From Desulfovibrio sp. UBA6121 (GTDB taxonomy: Bacteria; Desulfobacterota; Desulfovibrionia; Desulfovibrionales; Desulfovibrionaceae), in assembly GCA_002422505.1 (NCBI GenBank), contig DIVX01000027.1:9894-17247 (forward strand): a stretch of DNA of 7,354 nt. The letters are read 5' to 3'. Below are positions 1 to 5,770 of the stretch, piece by piece. Position 1 is the first letter of the stretch. Every line of letters starts with the position of its first letter. Both the position numbers and the translations under genes were made by a program. The notes beneath the pieces are model-generated. The model ran no database searches. It was not told where the DNA came from and saw only the letters and a list, made by a program, of their open reading frames with translations.

Positions 1-168
1 CATACCGACCTGCAGAAGGGCTTCATCCGGGCCGAGGTGCTCGGCTGGAACGACTTCCTCACGGCCAAGGACTTCAAGAAGGCCAAGGAACTGGGGCTCA
101 CCCGCCTGGAAGGCAAGGAATACGTGGTCGCCGACGGCGACATCATCGAGTTCCGCTTCAACGTGTAA
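1..168 (+). CDS. ychF: YchF/OLA1-family nucleotide-binding ATPase, C-terminal fragment
   Basis: This is the last 55 codons of a gene that begins before the window, in frame from base 1 and ending in TAA at 166-168. The peptide has the typical YchF ending: an HTDLQKGFIRAE stretch, then RLEGKEYVV, and a terminal GDIIEFRFNV. These belong to the TGS domain that closes YchF/OLA1 proteins (about 360 residues in the family). YchF is a universally conserved cytoplasmic P-loop NTPase of the Obg-related group that prefers ATP and binds ribosomes. The catalytic G domain is outside the window, so its motifs cannot be checked here. The ferredoxin gene starts 28 bp downstream on the same strand, and co-transcription is likely. 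Identification is from the characteristic C-terminal sequence and is firm. Confidence 0.93.
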   Translation, partial: HTDLQKGFIRAEVLGWNDFLTAKDFKKAKELGLTRLEGKEYVVADGDIIEFRFNV

Positions 169-184
169 CGCCAGCCGCCCCCAC

Positions 185-190
185 GGGAGG
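185..190 (+). promoter_or_regulatory. Ribosome binding site of the ferredoxin gene
   Basis: GGGAGG lies six bases before the ATG at 197 and fixes that start. The short gap from the ychF stop leaves little room for an independent promoter. Confidence 0.8.
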
Positions 191-196
191 TCCGCC

Positions 197-418
197 ATGC
201 CCGACCAGACCCTGCACGAAGTCCTGCTCGACCTCTCGCGCTGCAACGCCTGCTCCGGCTGTTCGGAAATTTGCCCGGAGATTTTCGGCTGGGACCCGGA
301 CCTGGAGCGGCCCTATCTGGCGCGGCATGCCGCCACCCACGACGAGGTGCGCGAAGCCATAGCCCTGTGCCCCAAGCGCTGCATCAGCGCCGAGGGCTGG
401 GACGAAGAAGACTATTAG
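197..418 (+). CDS. Small single-cluster Fe-S ferredoxin
   Basis: This 73-residue acidic protein is a low-potential cytoplasmic electron carrier. Four cysteines lie at 16, 19, 22 and 26 (CNACSGC then EICPE) and a fifth is in the CP motif at 58-59. This matches the monocluster ferredoxin layout of Desulfovibrio gigas ferredoxin, in which the first three cysteines and the CP cysteine hold a [4Fe-4S] or [3Fe-4S] cluster. In D. gigas the fourth cysteine pairs in a disulfide with a later cysteine. At the aligned position this protein has Glu50, but it has an additional Cys62 just after the CP motif. The second cluster-binding motif of 2[4Fe-4S] ferredoxins is absent. The start is supported by a strong ribosome binding site, GGGAGG at 185-190, six bases before the ATG. 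The gene follows ychF by 28 bp and is probably read from the same transcript. The redox partner is not visible. Confidence 0.9.
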   Translation: MPDQTLHEVLLDLSRCNACSGCSEICPEIFGWDPDLERPYLARHAATHDEVREAIALCPKRCISAEGWDEEDY

Positions 419-609
419 GACCGCCCAGGAAAGAGACCGGAGGTCAGGCAAGGCCCCAGGAAAAATGCCAGGGAAAATGAGCTTGTCTTTCGGGGAAACG
501 CCTCTTCCCCTGGCTGTGGCCAGCCTAAGCTTCGCGCTGGTCTCTTCGCCTGGCGGCTGACGCCCCCCGCCTCCCCCCCCAAAAAAAAGTAGGCTCTTGT
601 GTCAAGGCT
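419..609 (+). other. Non-coding stretch with a stable hairpin (possible 3' UTR or small RNA)
   Basis: No convincing gene was found between the ferredoxin stop and the terminator at 610. Short open frames here have no plausible ribosome binding site or recognisable product. An imperfect hairpin spans 467-514: GCCAGGG at 467-473 pairs with CCCTGGC at 508-514, and within it GGGGAA (492-497) can pair with TTCCCC (505-510) as an alternative fold. Further right is a homopolymer junction of eight C followed by eight A (573-588). Together with the terminator this could be a long ferredoxin 3' UTR or a small RNA. I do not recognise any known RNA family, and no clear promoter was seen. Confidence 0.35.
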
Positions 610-655
610 GCGGGCCGGGTTCGAGCAGACGCTTGATTCCCGGCCCGCTGTTTTT
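610..655 (+). terminator. Strong Rho-independent terminator
   Basis: GCGGGCCGGG (610-619) and CCCGGCCCGC (639-648) form a perfect 10-bp stem. Inside it, TCGAG and CTTGA can extend the helix through a G-U pair. The stem is followed by TGTTTTT (649-655) on the plus strand. This is the best intrinsic terminator in the window. It lies about 190 bases past the ferredoxin stop, so it ends either the ychF-ferredoxin transcript or a separate small RNA. Confidence 0.85.
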
Positions 656-767
656 CCTGGTGCCTACAGGGAGCGCCCACGTTTTTCCCAGCCGTCCGTC
701 CCGCCCTTTTTATGGCCGCGTTGCGGGGCGAGGGCTGCACAGAGGCCAGCGCCTCTCCCCCTTCGGA

Positions 768-1008
768 ACACCTGCGGCGGGTTCTTCGGTTTCTGCCTTG
801 CAGACCGAAGAACCCGCCGCCACAGGGTGTCCAGAGGGCCGAGGCCCTCTGGCGGGGGAGCAGGGGGCGGCGCCCCTGAATTCTCCAGGCGGTGCCAACG
901 TGGGCAGGGATATGCCTCCGGCGGCCGGGGGCTGGCCGCCCCTGGGACCCGGCAAAATGGGGAGCTGAATTGTTCCCTTGGCAGGGGAGCGGGGGCGGCG
1001 CCCCTGCC
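768..1008. repeat. Cluster of GC-rich hairpin repeats between convergent genes
   Basis: Several inverted repeats are packed together. First, a perfect 17-bp stem: 774-790 pairs with 804-820, and both arms can be extended to about 768-830 with small bulges. Second, CCAGAGGGCC (831-840) pairs with GGCCCTCTGG (843-852). Third, CAGGGG (861-866) pairs with CCCCTG (873-878). Fourth, GGCGGCC and GGCCGCC lie near 922-943. Fifth, GGCAGGGG (980-987) pairs with CCCCTGCC (1001-1008). The 16-mer GGGGGCGGCGCCCCTG occurs identically at 863-878 and 991-1006. I recall similar hairpin blocks, including the ATGCCTCCGGCGGCC type of sequence seen at 912-927, as common intergenic repeats in Desulfovibrio genomes. 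They resemble REP/BIME elements. Their position between two convergent genes suggests a role in transcript 3' ends. No gene is seen here. Confidence 0.7.
980..1008 (-). terminator. Possible 3' hairpin of the chemoreceptor gene
   Basis: On the minus strand an 8-bp stem, GGCAGGGG with CCCCTGCC, begins about a dozen bases after the chemoreceptor stop codon at 1020-1022. There is no U tract after it, so it is a weak intrinsic terminator at best. It may instead stabilise the mRNA 3' end or be one more member of the repeat cluster. Confidence 0.35.
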
Positions 1009-1019
1009 GCGTCGTTCGC

Positions 1020-2750
1020 CTAGTGCAGGCCCTTGCCGCGCAGGAAGGCGCTGTATCTTTTGTCCGTGCCCATGATGTGCTTCACCAGCCAGTCCTTGAG
1101 GAAACGCATGATCTCCATGGTCACTTTGGCCTTGCCGCTTTTCAGGGCGGTCTCAAAGTCGAGCACCTGCTGCACCAGCTTGGCGTGCAGTTCCTTGTGG
1201 GCGGCGGTTTCCGGGTAGCCGTAGCGGTCGAAGTATTCTTCTTCCTGGCCGAAGTGCTTCACTGTGTATTCCTTGAGCCGTTCCACCACGCCCACGAGCA
1301 CCGCGTCGGACTTGCGGTCGCGCATGCCTGCGTGCAGTTCATTGATGAGCCCGAGGAGCATCTTGTGCTGTTCGTCGATGAGGCGGATGCCCACGGACAG
1401 CTCGTCGGTCCAGGTCATGAGCTGGTCGCTGGAGGTGACGCCCGTGAGTTTGCCGCTGGCTATGGCCTGGATGATGGAGTCCAGCTCTTCCGCCAGGCCG
1501 GAGATTTCCACCACCACGCGGGAGGAGCTTTCCACGCTTTGGGCGGTCTCGCGGGCCACCTGGTTCACCTCGGCCACGCTGCGGTTGATTTCTTCGCTGG
1601 TGGCGGATTGTTCCTCGCTGGCGGTGGCGATGGAGGCCACCTCCAGGGCGGTCTGCTGCACAATGCTCACGATCTCGTCCATGGCCTGCCCGGATTCCTC
1701 GGCCAGGCGCGAGCTTTCCACAATGTCGCCTGCGGCGCAGTCCACGGCGAGGACGTTCTCACGCGCGCGGTCCTGAATGGAGCGCACGGAATCGCCTACC
1801 TGCTTGGTGGCGGTCATGGTCTTTTCAGCCAGTTTGCGCACTTCGTCGGCCACCACGGCAAAGCCGCGCCCAGCGTCGCCCGCTCTTGCGGCCTCGATGG
1901 CGGCGTTGAGGGCTAGGAGGTTGGTCTGGTCGGCGATGTCGGAGATGACGCCCAGCACCTGGCCAATGCCTTCGGCCTGGTTGCCCAGGGTGGTCATGGT
2001 CTCCTTCAGGGCCAGAATGTTCTCCTTCACGCGGCCGATGCTGCCCACGGCCTCGCGCACGCCGCGCGCACCCGCCTGGGCGTTGGCCTTGGAGCGCTCG
2101 GCGCTTTCGGCGGCGCTGCCGGTGTTGCGGGCAATCTCCAAAATGGCCTCGTTCATCTGGTCCATGGCCTGCGTGGTCGATTCCACGCGCTCGCGCTGGA
2201 TCACCACGTCCTTGCCCACGCGGTCCATGTTGTCGTTCAATTCGCGCACGGCGGAGAAGATGCGCGTGGCGGCGTCTCCGGCCTTTTTCGAGGCGGCGTT
2301 CATGTTTTCCAGCAGTTCACGCACGGAGGCCTCCGCGTTGCGGCTTTCGGCCAGGGCGCGCTCCACCTCGGCGGCGCGCACCTGGGCCTCGGCCTCTTTG
2401 TCGCGGGCGGCCTGCACGGCCCCGTCCAGGTGCTCCACCATGCTGCACAGGCCGTCGCGCAGGTCGGAATACTCGGCGGGCATCTCCATGGCCGGGCACG
2501 TGGCGCCTTTGCCTGCAGCCACCTGGCGGGAGTATTCGCGCAAGATCTGCAGGGGCCGCATCATTTGCGAATGCACAGTCCACAGCAAGAACGCGCCGCC
2601 CAGCATGGCCAGACAGAACAGCAGGCTGTGCACCAAAAGCGAGGAGCCGGCCATGGTGCTATAGGCGAACGACGCAACGCCGCAGCACACGAGAACCAGC
2701 GACGAGGCCACAAGGCGAAACTGTATGCTGGAGGCTTGTTCCTGAGACAT
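1020..2750 (-). CDS. Methyl-accepting chemotaxis protein with C-terminal hemerythrin domain (DcrH-like)
   Basis: This 576-residue chemoreceptor probably steers motility in response to oxygen or redox state by controlling CheA through CheW. Two membrane segments (about 13-31 and 38-58) are separated by only a few residues, so there is essentially no periplasmic sensor. A HAMP-like linker follows (about 60-112, with Pro66), then a long coiled-coil signalling domain (about 150-435). Its conserved hairpin tip lies around 268-305 and contains DIADQTNLLALNAAIEAARA. The C-terminus (446-570) is a bacteriohemerythrin with all seven diiron ligands visible: His462, His499, Glu503, His518, His522, His558 and Asp563, in the order H, HxxxE, HxxxH, HxxxxD. 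This architecture is known from Desulfovibrio DcrH, where the domain binds O2. The start at 2750 is chosen because AAGGAG lies five bases upstream; an in-frame ATG 16 codons earlier has no such site and would place a proline/lysine-rich leader before the membrane segment. The sensor kinase gene is transcribed divergently. Confidence 0.95.
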   Translation of the reverse strand: MSQEQASSIQFRLVASSLVLVCCGVASFAYSTMAGSSLLVHSLLFCLAMLGGAFLLWTVHSQMMRPLQILREYSRQVAAGKGATCPAMEMPAEYSDLRDGLCSMVEHLDGAVQAARDKEAEAQVRAAEVERALAESRNAEASVRELLENMNAASKKAGDAATRIFSAVRELNDNMDRVGKDVVIQRERVESTTQAMDQMNEAILEIARNTGSAAESAERSKANAQAGARGVREAVGSIGRVKENILALKETMTTLGNQAEGIGQVLGVISDIADQTNLLALNAAIEAARAGDAGRGFAVVADEVRKLAEKTMTATKQVGDSVRSIQDRARENVLAVDCAAGDIVESSRLAEESGQAMDEIVSIVQQTALEVASIATASEEQSATSEEINRSVAEVNQVARETAQSVESSSRVVVEISGLAEELDSIIQAIASGKLTGVTSSDQLMTWTDELSVGIRLIDEQHKMLLGLINELHAGMRDRKSDAVLVGVVERLKEYTVKHFGQEEEYFDRYGYPETAAHKELHAKLVQQVLDFETALKSGKAKVTMEIMRFLKDWLVKHIMGTDKRYSAFLRGKGLH

Positions 2751-2755
2751 GAACG

Positions 2756-2761
2756 CTCCTT
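2756..2761 (-). promoter_or_regulatory. Ribosome binding site deciding the chemoreceptor start
   Basis: AAGGAG on the minus strand sits five bases before the ATG at 2750-2748. This favours the 576-residue protein over a 592-residue form starting at 2798. A run of seven C followed by six A (minus strand, 2778-2766) lies just upstream in the leader. Confidence 0.75.
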
Positions 2762-2849
2762 GCGGTTTTTTGGGGGGGAGGGGAACCGCTTGCAGCAAAA
2801 TGGTCTTGGCCAGACCGGCTCACCGGCGATAACGCCACGAAGCCAGGAG

Positions 2850-2878
2850 ACATTATCATTTCGGCCTTTGGTCTACAA
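2850..2878 (-). promoter_or_regulatory. Candidate promoter for the chemoreceptor gene
   Basis: On the minus strand TTGTAG (2878-2873) is followed after 17 bases by TAATGT (2855-2850), a plausible sigma-70-type pair. An overlapping GATAAT (2857-2852) matches the -10 consensus better but leaves only 15 bases of spacing. The predicted leader would be about 90 bases. The same stretch also holds a weak sigma-28-like pattern (TAAT, 16 bases, GCCGAAAT; 2885-2858), of interest because chemoreceptors often belong to flagellar regulons. The assignment is tentative. Confidence 0.35.
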
Positions 2879-2899
2879 CACATTAGATTCCTACTACCC

Positions 2900-2928
2900 T
2901 TGCAGGAAAAAACGCGGCGTTGTACAAT
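2900..2928 (+). promoter_or_regulatory. Candidate sigma-70 promoter for the sensor kinase
   Basis: TTGCAG (2900-2905) and TACAAT (2923-2928) are separated by exactly 17 bases. The -10 box differs from consensus at one position, and the region is locally AT-rich compared with its surroundings. Transcription would start near 2935, giving a leader of about 56 bases before the ATG at 2991. Its -35 box lies about 20 bases from the -35 of the divergent chemoreceptor promoter candidate. Confidence 0.55.
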
Positions 2929-2990
2929 GCATATCGATTCCTCCAAAGAGAGGGGTGGAGACGCGCCAAAGACCTAAGGATGCGAACAGG

Positions 2991-5603
2991 ATGCGACTTG
3001 TGCTGAGCATACGCCTGAAACTGCTGCTGCTTGTGGCGCTGGCCTGCCTGCCCGCAATGGGCCTGGTGCTGCACTCCGGCCTGGAGGCCCAGCGCCAGGC
3101 CCTGCGCGAGGCCCAGGCCCAGGCCGGGCGCATCAGCCGGGATTTGGCCCTGCGCGAGCAGCACCTGACCGCAGGCGCCCGGCAGTTTTTGGCCACCCTG
3201 GCCCGCCTGCCGGACGTGCGCACCCTGGACGCAAAGGCCTGCGCGCCGCTGTTCCGCGAGCTGCTGACCGCCAATCCGTTTTACAGCGACGTGGTGCTGA
3301 CCTCGCTGACAGGCGAGGTGCTGGCCTCTGCCCAAACCGTTCCCGCAGGGTTGAACCTGAAGGAATCCGCCTTTTTCCCGCTGGTGCTTAAAACCGGGGC
3401 CTTTGCCGTGGGCGGGTACCGCAAAAGCCGCACCACCGGCCTGCATGTGCTGGTGTGCGGCCACCCGGTGTACAGCCCCAAGGGTGAGTTGGTCGGCACC
3501 GTGTCCACGGGCCTGCGCCTGGGCATCTTCGACGACATCGTGCGCGACATCAAGCTGCCTGCAGGCTCCACCATCTTCATGGTCGATGCCCAGGGTCTGC
3601 GCGTGTTCAACCGCCATTTTCCAAAGTCCAGGCCAGAGCTGTACCCGCCGGGCGCTCCCGTTCGCCCCAACATCTGGCGCGTCCTGCGGGAACAGCCCAA
3701 AGGCGTGCCTTTTTTCGACATCGGAGCCGACGACCAGCGCCGCATGTTCGTGGTGCAAGAGTCCACCTTGGCGCCGCAGGCCTCGCCGTACCTGTACGTC
3801 GCCGTCAGCCTGCCGGAGGCCACGGTGCTCCAGCAGGCGCGGCAATCGCTCTATTCCGGCCTGACGCTGCTTTCTTTGGGCACGCTTTTGGCCGGCCTCG
3901 GGGCCTGGCTCATGGGCAAGAAAGTCTTTGTCGAGCGCATTGAACGGCTGGCGCAGGTTGCGGGCAGCTTCGCCGCAGGCGATCTCTCGGCCCGGGCCAA
4001 TCTGCCCGGCCCTGGCCCGCTCTCCGGCAGGCCGGACGAGCTGGGCCGCCTGGGCCTGGCCGTGGACCGCATCGGCGAGGAGCTTTCCCGGCGCGAGGCC
4101 GAGCGCGAGGCCACCCTGGAGCGCCTGGCCAGAACCCAGTTCGCCGTGGACAACGCCGGGGACGAAATCTACTGGACCGACGAGGCCGGGCGCATTCTGT
4201 ACGCCAACGAGAGCGCGGCCAGGAGCCTGGGCTACACGCGCCAGGAGCTGCAGGGCATGCATGTGTTCGACATAGAGGCCGCCCACACGCCGGAAAGTTG
4301 GCGGAACCTGCTGCAACGGCTGGCCTCGGGCCATTCTTTGAGCCTGGAAACCCAGCACAAGACCCGCACCGGCACGCTCATCACCAAAGACCTCACCCTA
4401 AGCCTGGTGCGCATGGGCGAAACCCCCATCATCTTCGGCACCGGGCGCGACGTCCGCGAACGCAAGCGCCACGAGGCCACCCTGCGCTCCCTGCTGGACG
4501 AAACCGCCGCCGTCACCGGGCGGGAATTCTTCCAAACCCTCACGGCCCGGCTGGTTTCCGTGCTGGAGATGCCCGCCGCCTTCGCCGGGGAGTATCTTGA
4601 CGACCCGGCCGGAACCGTGCGCCCGCTTGGGCTGGCCCACAGCGACGAGAAGCGCTCCACGGAGCACGCCTTACAAAGCGGCGCCCAGCACCCGACACAG
4701 GACTTCCCCCTTGCGCTTTCCCCAGGGCGCAACATACCCCGCGACGGCCACCTGTTGATCGTCGAGGGCGTGCGCGAGCGCTACCCGGACAATCCCTATC
4801 TGGCGGGCCTGAACATAGAAGGCTACCTGGGCGTGCCCATGTTGAACGCGGCGGGCGAAAAAATCGGGCATTTGTCCATAATGAGCCGCAACGCCATGCA
4901 GGCCGACCCGGCGCTCCTCGCCATTCTGCGGCTGTTTGCCCAGCGGGCCGCAGCGGAACTGGTGCGCCTGCGGGCGGAGCGCGAGATTTTGAGCTCCCTG
5001 CGGGAAAAAGAAGTGCTGCTGAAGGAAATCCACCACCGGGTCAAAAACAACATGCAGATAATCAGCAGCCTGCTAAGCCTGCAGGCCCGCGACCTGACCG
5101 ACCCGGCCATGCTGGATCTGGTGGACGAAAGCCGGGCGCGCATCCTCTCCATGGCCCTGGTGCACGAGGACCTCTACCAGACCGGCAACCTGGCCCAGGT
5201 GGACTTCCGCCACTATCTGCAGCGCCTGGCGGAGCGTACGCGTTCCGGCTTGGCCGGGGCCGCACGCGTGGACTTCGAACTGGAGCTGGCGGAACTGGCC
5301 TTGCCCGTGGACCAGGCCATTCCCCTGGGGCTTTTGTGCAACGAGCTGTTCACCAACGCCCTCAAGCACGCCTTTCCGAGCGGGACCGCAGGCGTGGTGC
5401 GGGTGCGCCTGGAACGGGCAGACGGCCAGGTCGTCGTCACCGTGCGCGACAACGGCCCCGGACTGCCGCCGGGCTTTGAGCCGGGCCAGGGCGCAACCCT
5501 GGGGCTGCAGCTTGTGTGGTCTCTGGCGGACCAACTGCACGGCCGCATGGAGGCGGTGAACGACAGTGGAGCCGTGTTCACCCTGCGTTTCCCGGTGGGC
5601 TAA
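2991..5603 (+). CDS. Membrane sensor histidine kinase: Cache-HAMP-PAS-GAF-HisKA_2-HATPase
   Basis: This 870-residue protein probably senses an extracytoplasmic signal and phosphorylates a response regulator. The first membrane segment (about 5-28) is followed by a periplasmic Cache-like domain (about 33-280). Its typical features are the YSDVVLTSLTGEVLASAQ strand pair, the ESAFFPLVLKTGAFAVGGY segment and a late GELVGTVSTGL strand. A second membrane segment (about 287-308) leads into HAMP (about 309-365), PAS (about 378-490), a GAF-like domain (about 500-660), then the HisKA_2 H-box EIHHRVKNNMQ (phosphoacceptor probably His682, or His681). The ATPase domain shows the N box NELFTNALKHAF (784-795), the G1 box DNGPGLP (820-826) and a glycine-rich GATLGLQL (834-841). 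All catalytic motifs appear intact. The start is chosen because it gives a basic, membrane-anchored N-terminus with AAGGA ten bases upstream. The frame stays open far upstream only as an antisense shadow of the chemoreceptor gene. No response regulator is adjacent, so its partner and its ligand are unknown. Confidence 0.92.
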   Translation: MRLVLSIRLKLLLLVALACLPAMGLVLHSGLEAQRQALREAQAQAGRISRDLALREQHLTAGARQFLATLARLPDVRTLDAKACAPLFRELLTANPFYSDVVLTSLTGEVLASAQTVPAGLNLKESAFFPLVLKTGAFAVGGYRKSRTTGLHVLVCGHPVYSPKGELVGTVSTGLRLGIFDDIVRDIKLPAGSTIFMVDAQGLRVFNRHFPKSRPELYPPGAPVRPNIWRVLREQPKGVPFFDIGADDQRRMFVVQESTLAPQASPYLYVAVSLPEATVLQQARQSLYSGLTLLSLGTLLAGLGAWLMGKKVFVERIERLAQVAGSFAAGDLSARANLPGPGPLSGRPDELGRLGLAVDRIGEELSRREAEREATLERLARTQFAVDNAGDEIYWTDEAGRILYANESAARSLGYTRQELQGMHVFDIEAAHTPESWRNLLQRLASGHSLSLETQHKTRTGTLITKDLTLSLVRMGETPIIFGTGRDVRERKRHEATLRSLLDETAAVTGREFFQTLTARLVSVLEMPAAFAGEYLDDPAGTVRPLGLAHSDEKRSTEHALQSGAQHPTQDFPLALSPGRNIPRDGHLLIVEGVRERYPDNPYLAGLNIEGYLGVPMLNAAGEKIGHLSIMSRNAMQADPALLAILRLFAQRAAAELVRLRAEREILSSLREKEVLLKEIHHRVKNNMQIISSLLSLQARDLTDPAMLDLVDESRARILSMALVHEDLYQTGNLAQVDFRHYLQRLAERTRSGLAGAARVDFELELAELALPVDQAIPLGLLCNELFTNALKHAFPSGTAGVVRVRLERADGQVVVTVRDNGPGLPPGFEPGQGATLGLQLVWSLADQLHGRMEAVNDSGAVFTLRFPVG

Positions 5604-5770
5604 GGCCCCCCACCTGGCGCGTTGCTGGCCTTGGCGCAGAAGTGGAGCGCAAACAGGCAACACAGCAAGAAACGCGGGTTGGAACGGCGGGCCGCAGGAA
5701 TCTCTGCCCGCCGCGCTGAACACCAAGTTCATACGTTGACGCCCCCCTCCCCCCTGGGTAGGAATCCGCC
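5604..5770 (+). other. Kinase-CDF intergenic region with one hairpin
   Basis: A GC-rich hairpin is formed by CGGCGGG (5685-5691) and CCCGCCG (5707-5713), with CAG/CTG able to extend it inward. It lacks a U tract, so it is not a convincing terminator. AGGA at 5760-5763 is the ribosome binding site of the next gene. No convincing promoter was found, so the exporter may be partly read through from the kinase gene. Confidence 0.4.

Noticed and set aside
610..648. GGGTTCGAG resembling a tRNA T-arm
   Set aside because: The 7-base loop is not closed by a 5-bp stem and there is no acceptor or anticodon arm. The sequence is explained by the terminator hairpin.
768..1008. CRISPR array
   Set aside because: The repeats differ in sequence and spacing, are mutually unrelated hairpins, and have no regular spacers or cas genes nearby.
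599..1075. 158-residue plus-strand open frame in the long intergenic region
   Set aside because: It runs through the terminator and the hairpin repeats, is arginine/proline-rich, and resembles no protein family.
978..1916. 312-residue plus-strand open frame rich in His, Gly and Leu
   Set aside because: It lies antisense to the chemoreceptor gene, which has clear domain motifs. Its composition is what a GC-rich reverse complement gives, and it has no recognisable domain.
2430..2990. Upstream extension of the kinase frame to an earlier ATG
   Set aside because: The extra residues overlap the chemoreceptor gene on the other strand and the divergent promoter region. The start at 2991 has a ribosome binding site and gives a normal membrane-anchored N-terminus.
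2883..4358. 491-residue minus-strand open frame
   Set aside because: It is an antisense shadow of the sensor kinase gene. It has low-complexity Gln/Gly/Ala composition and no ribosome binding site or known motif.
5736..5764. TTGACG, 17 bases, TAGGAA as a promoter for the CDF gene
   Set aside because: The -10 box would overlap the ribosome binding site and put transcription initiation at the ATG. The poly-C spacer makes this a chance match.
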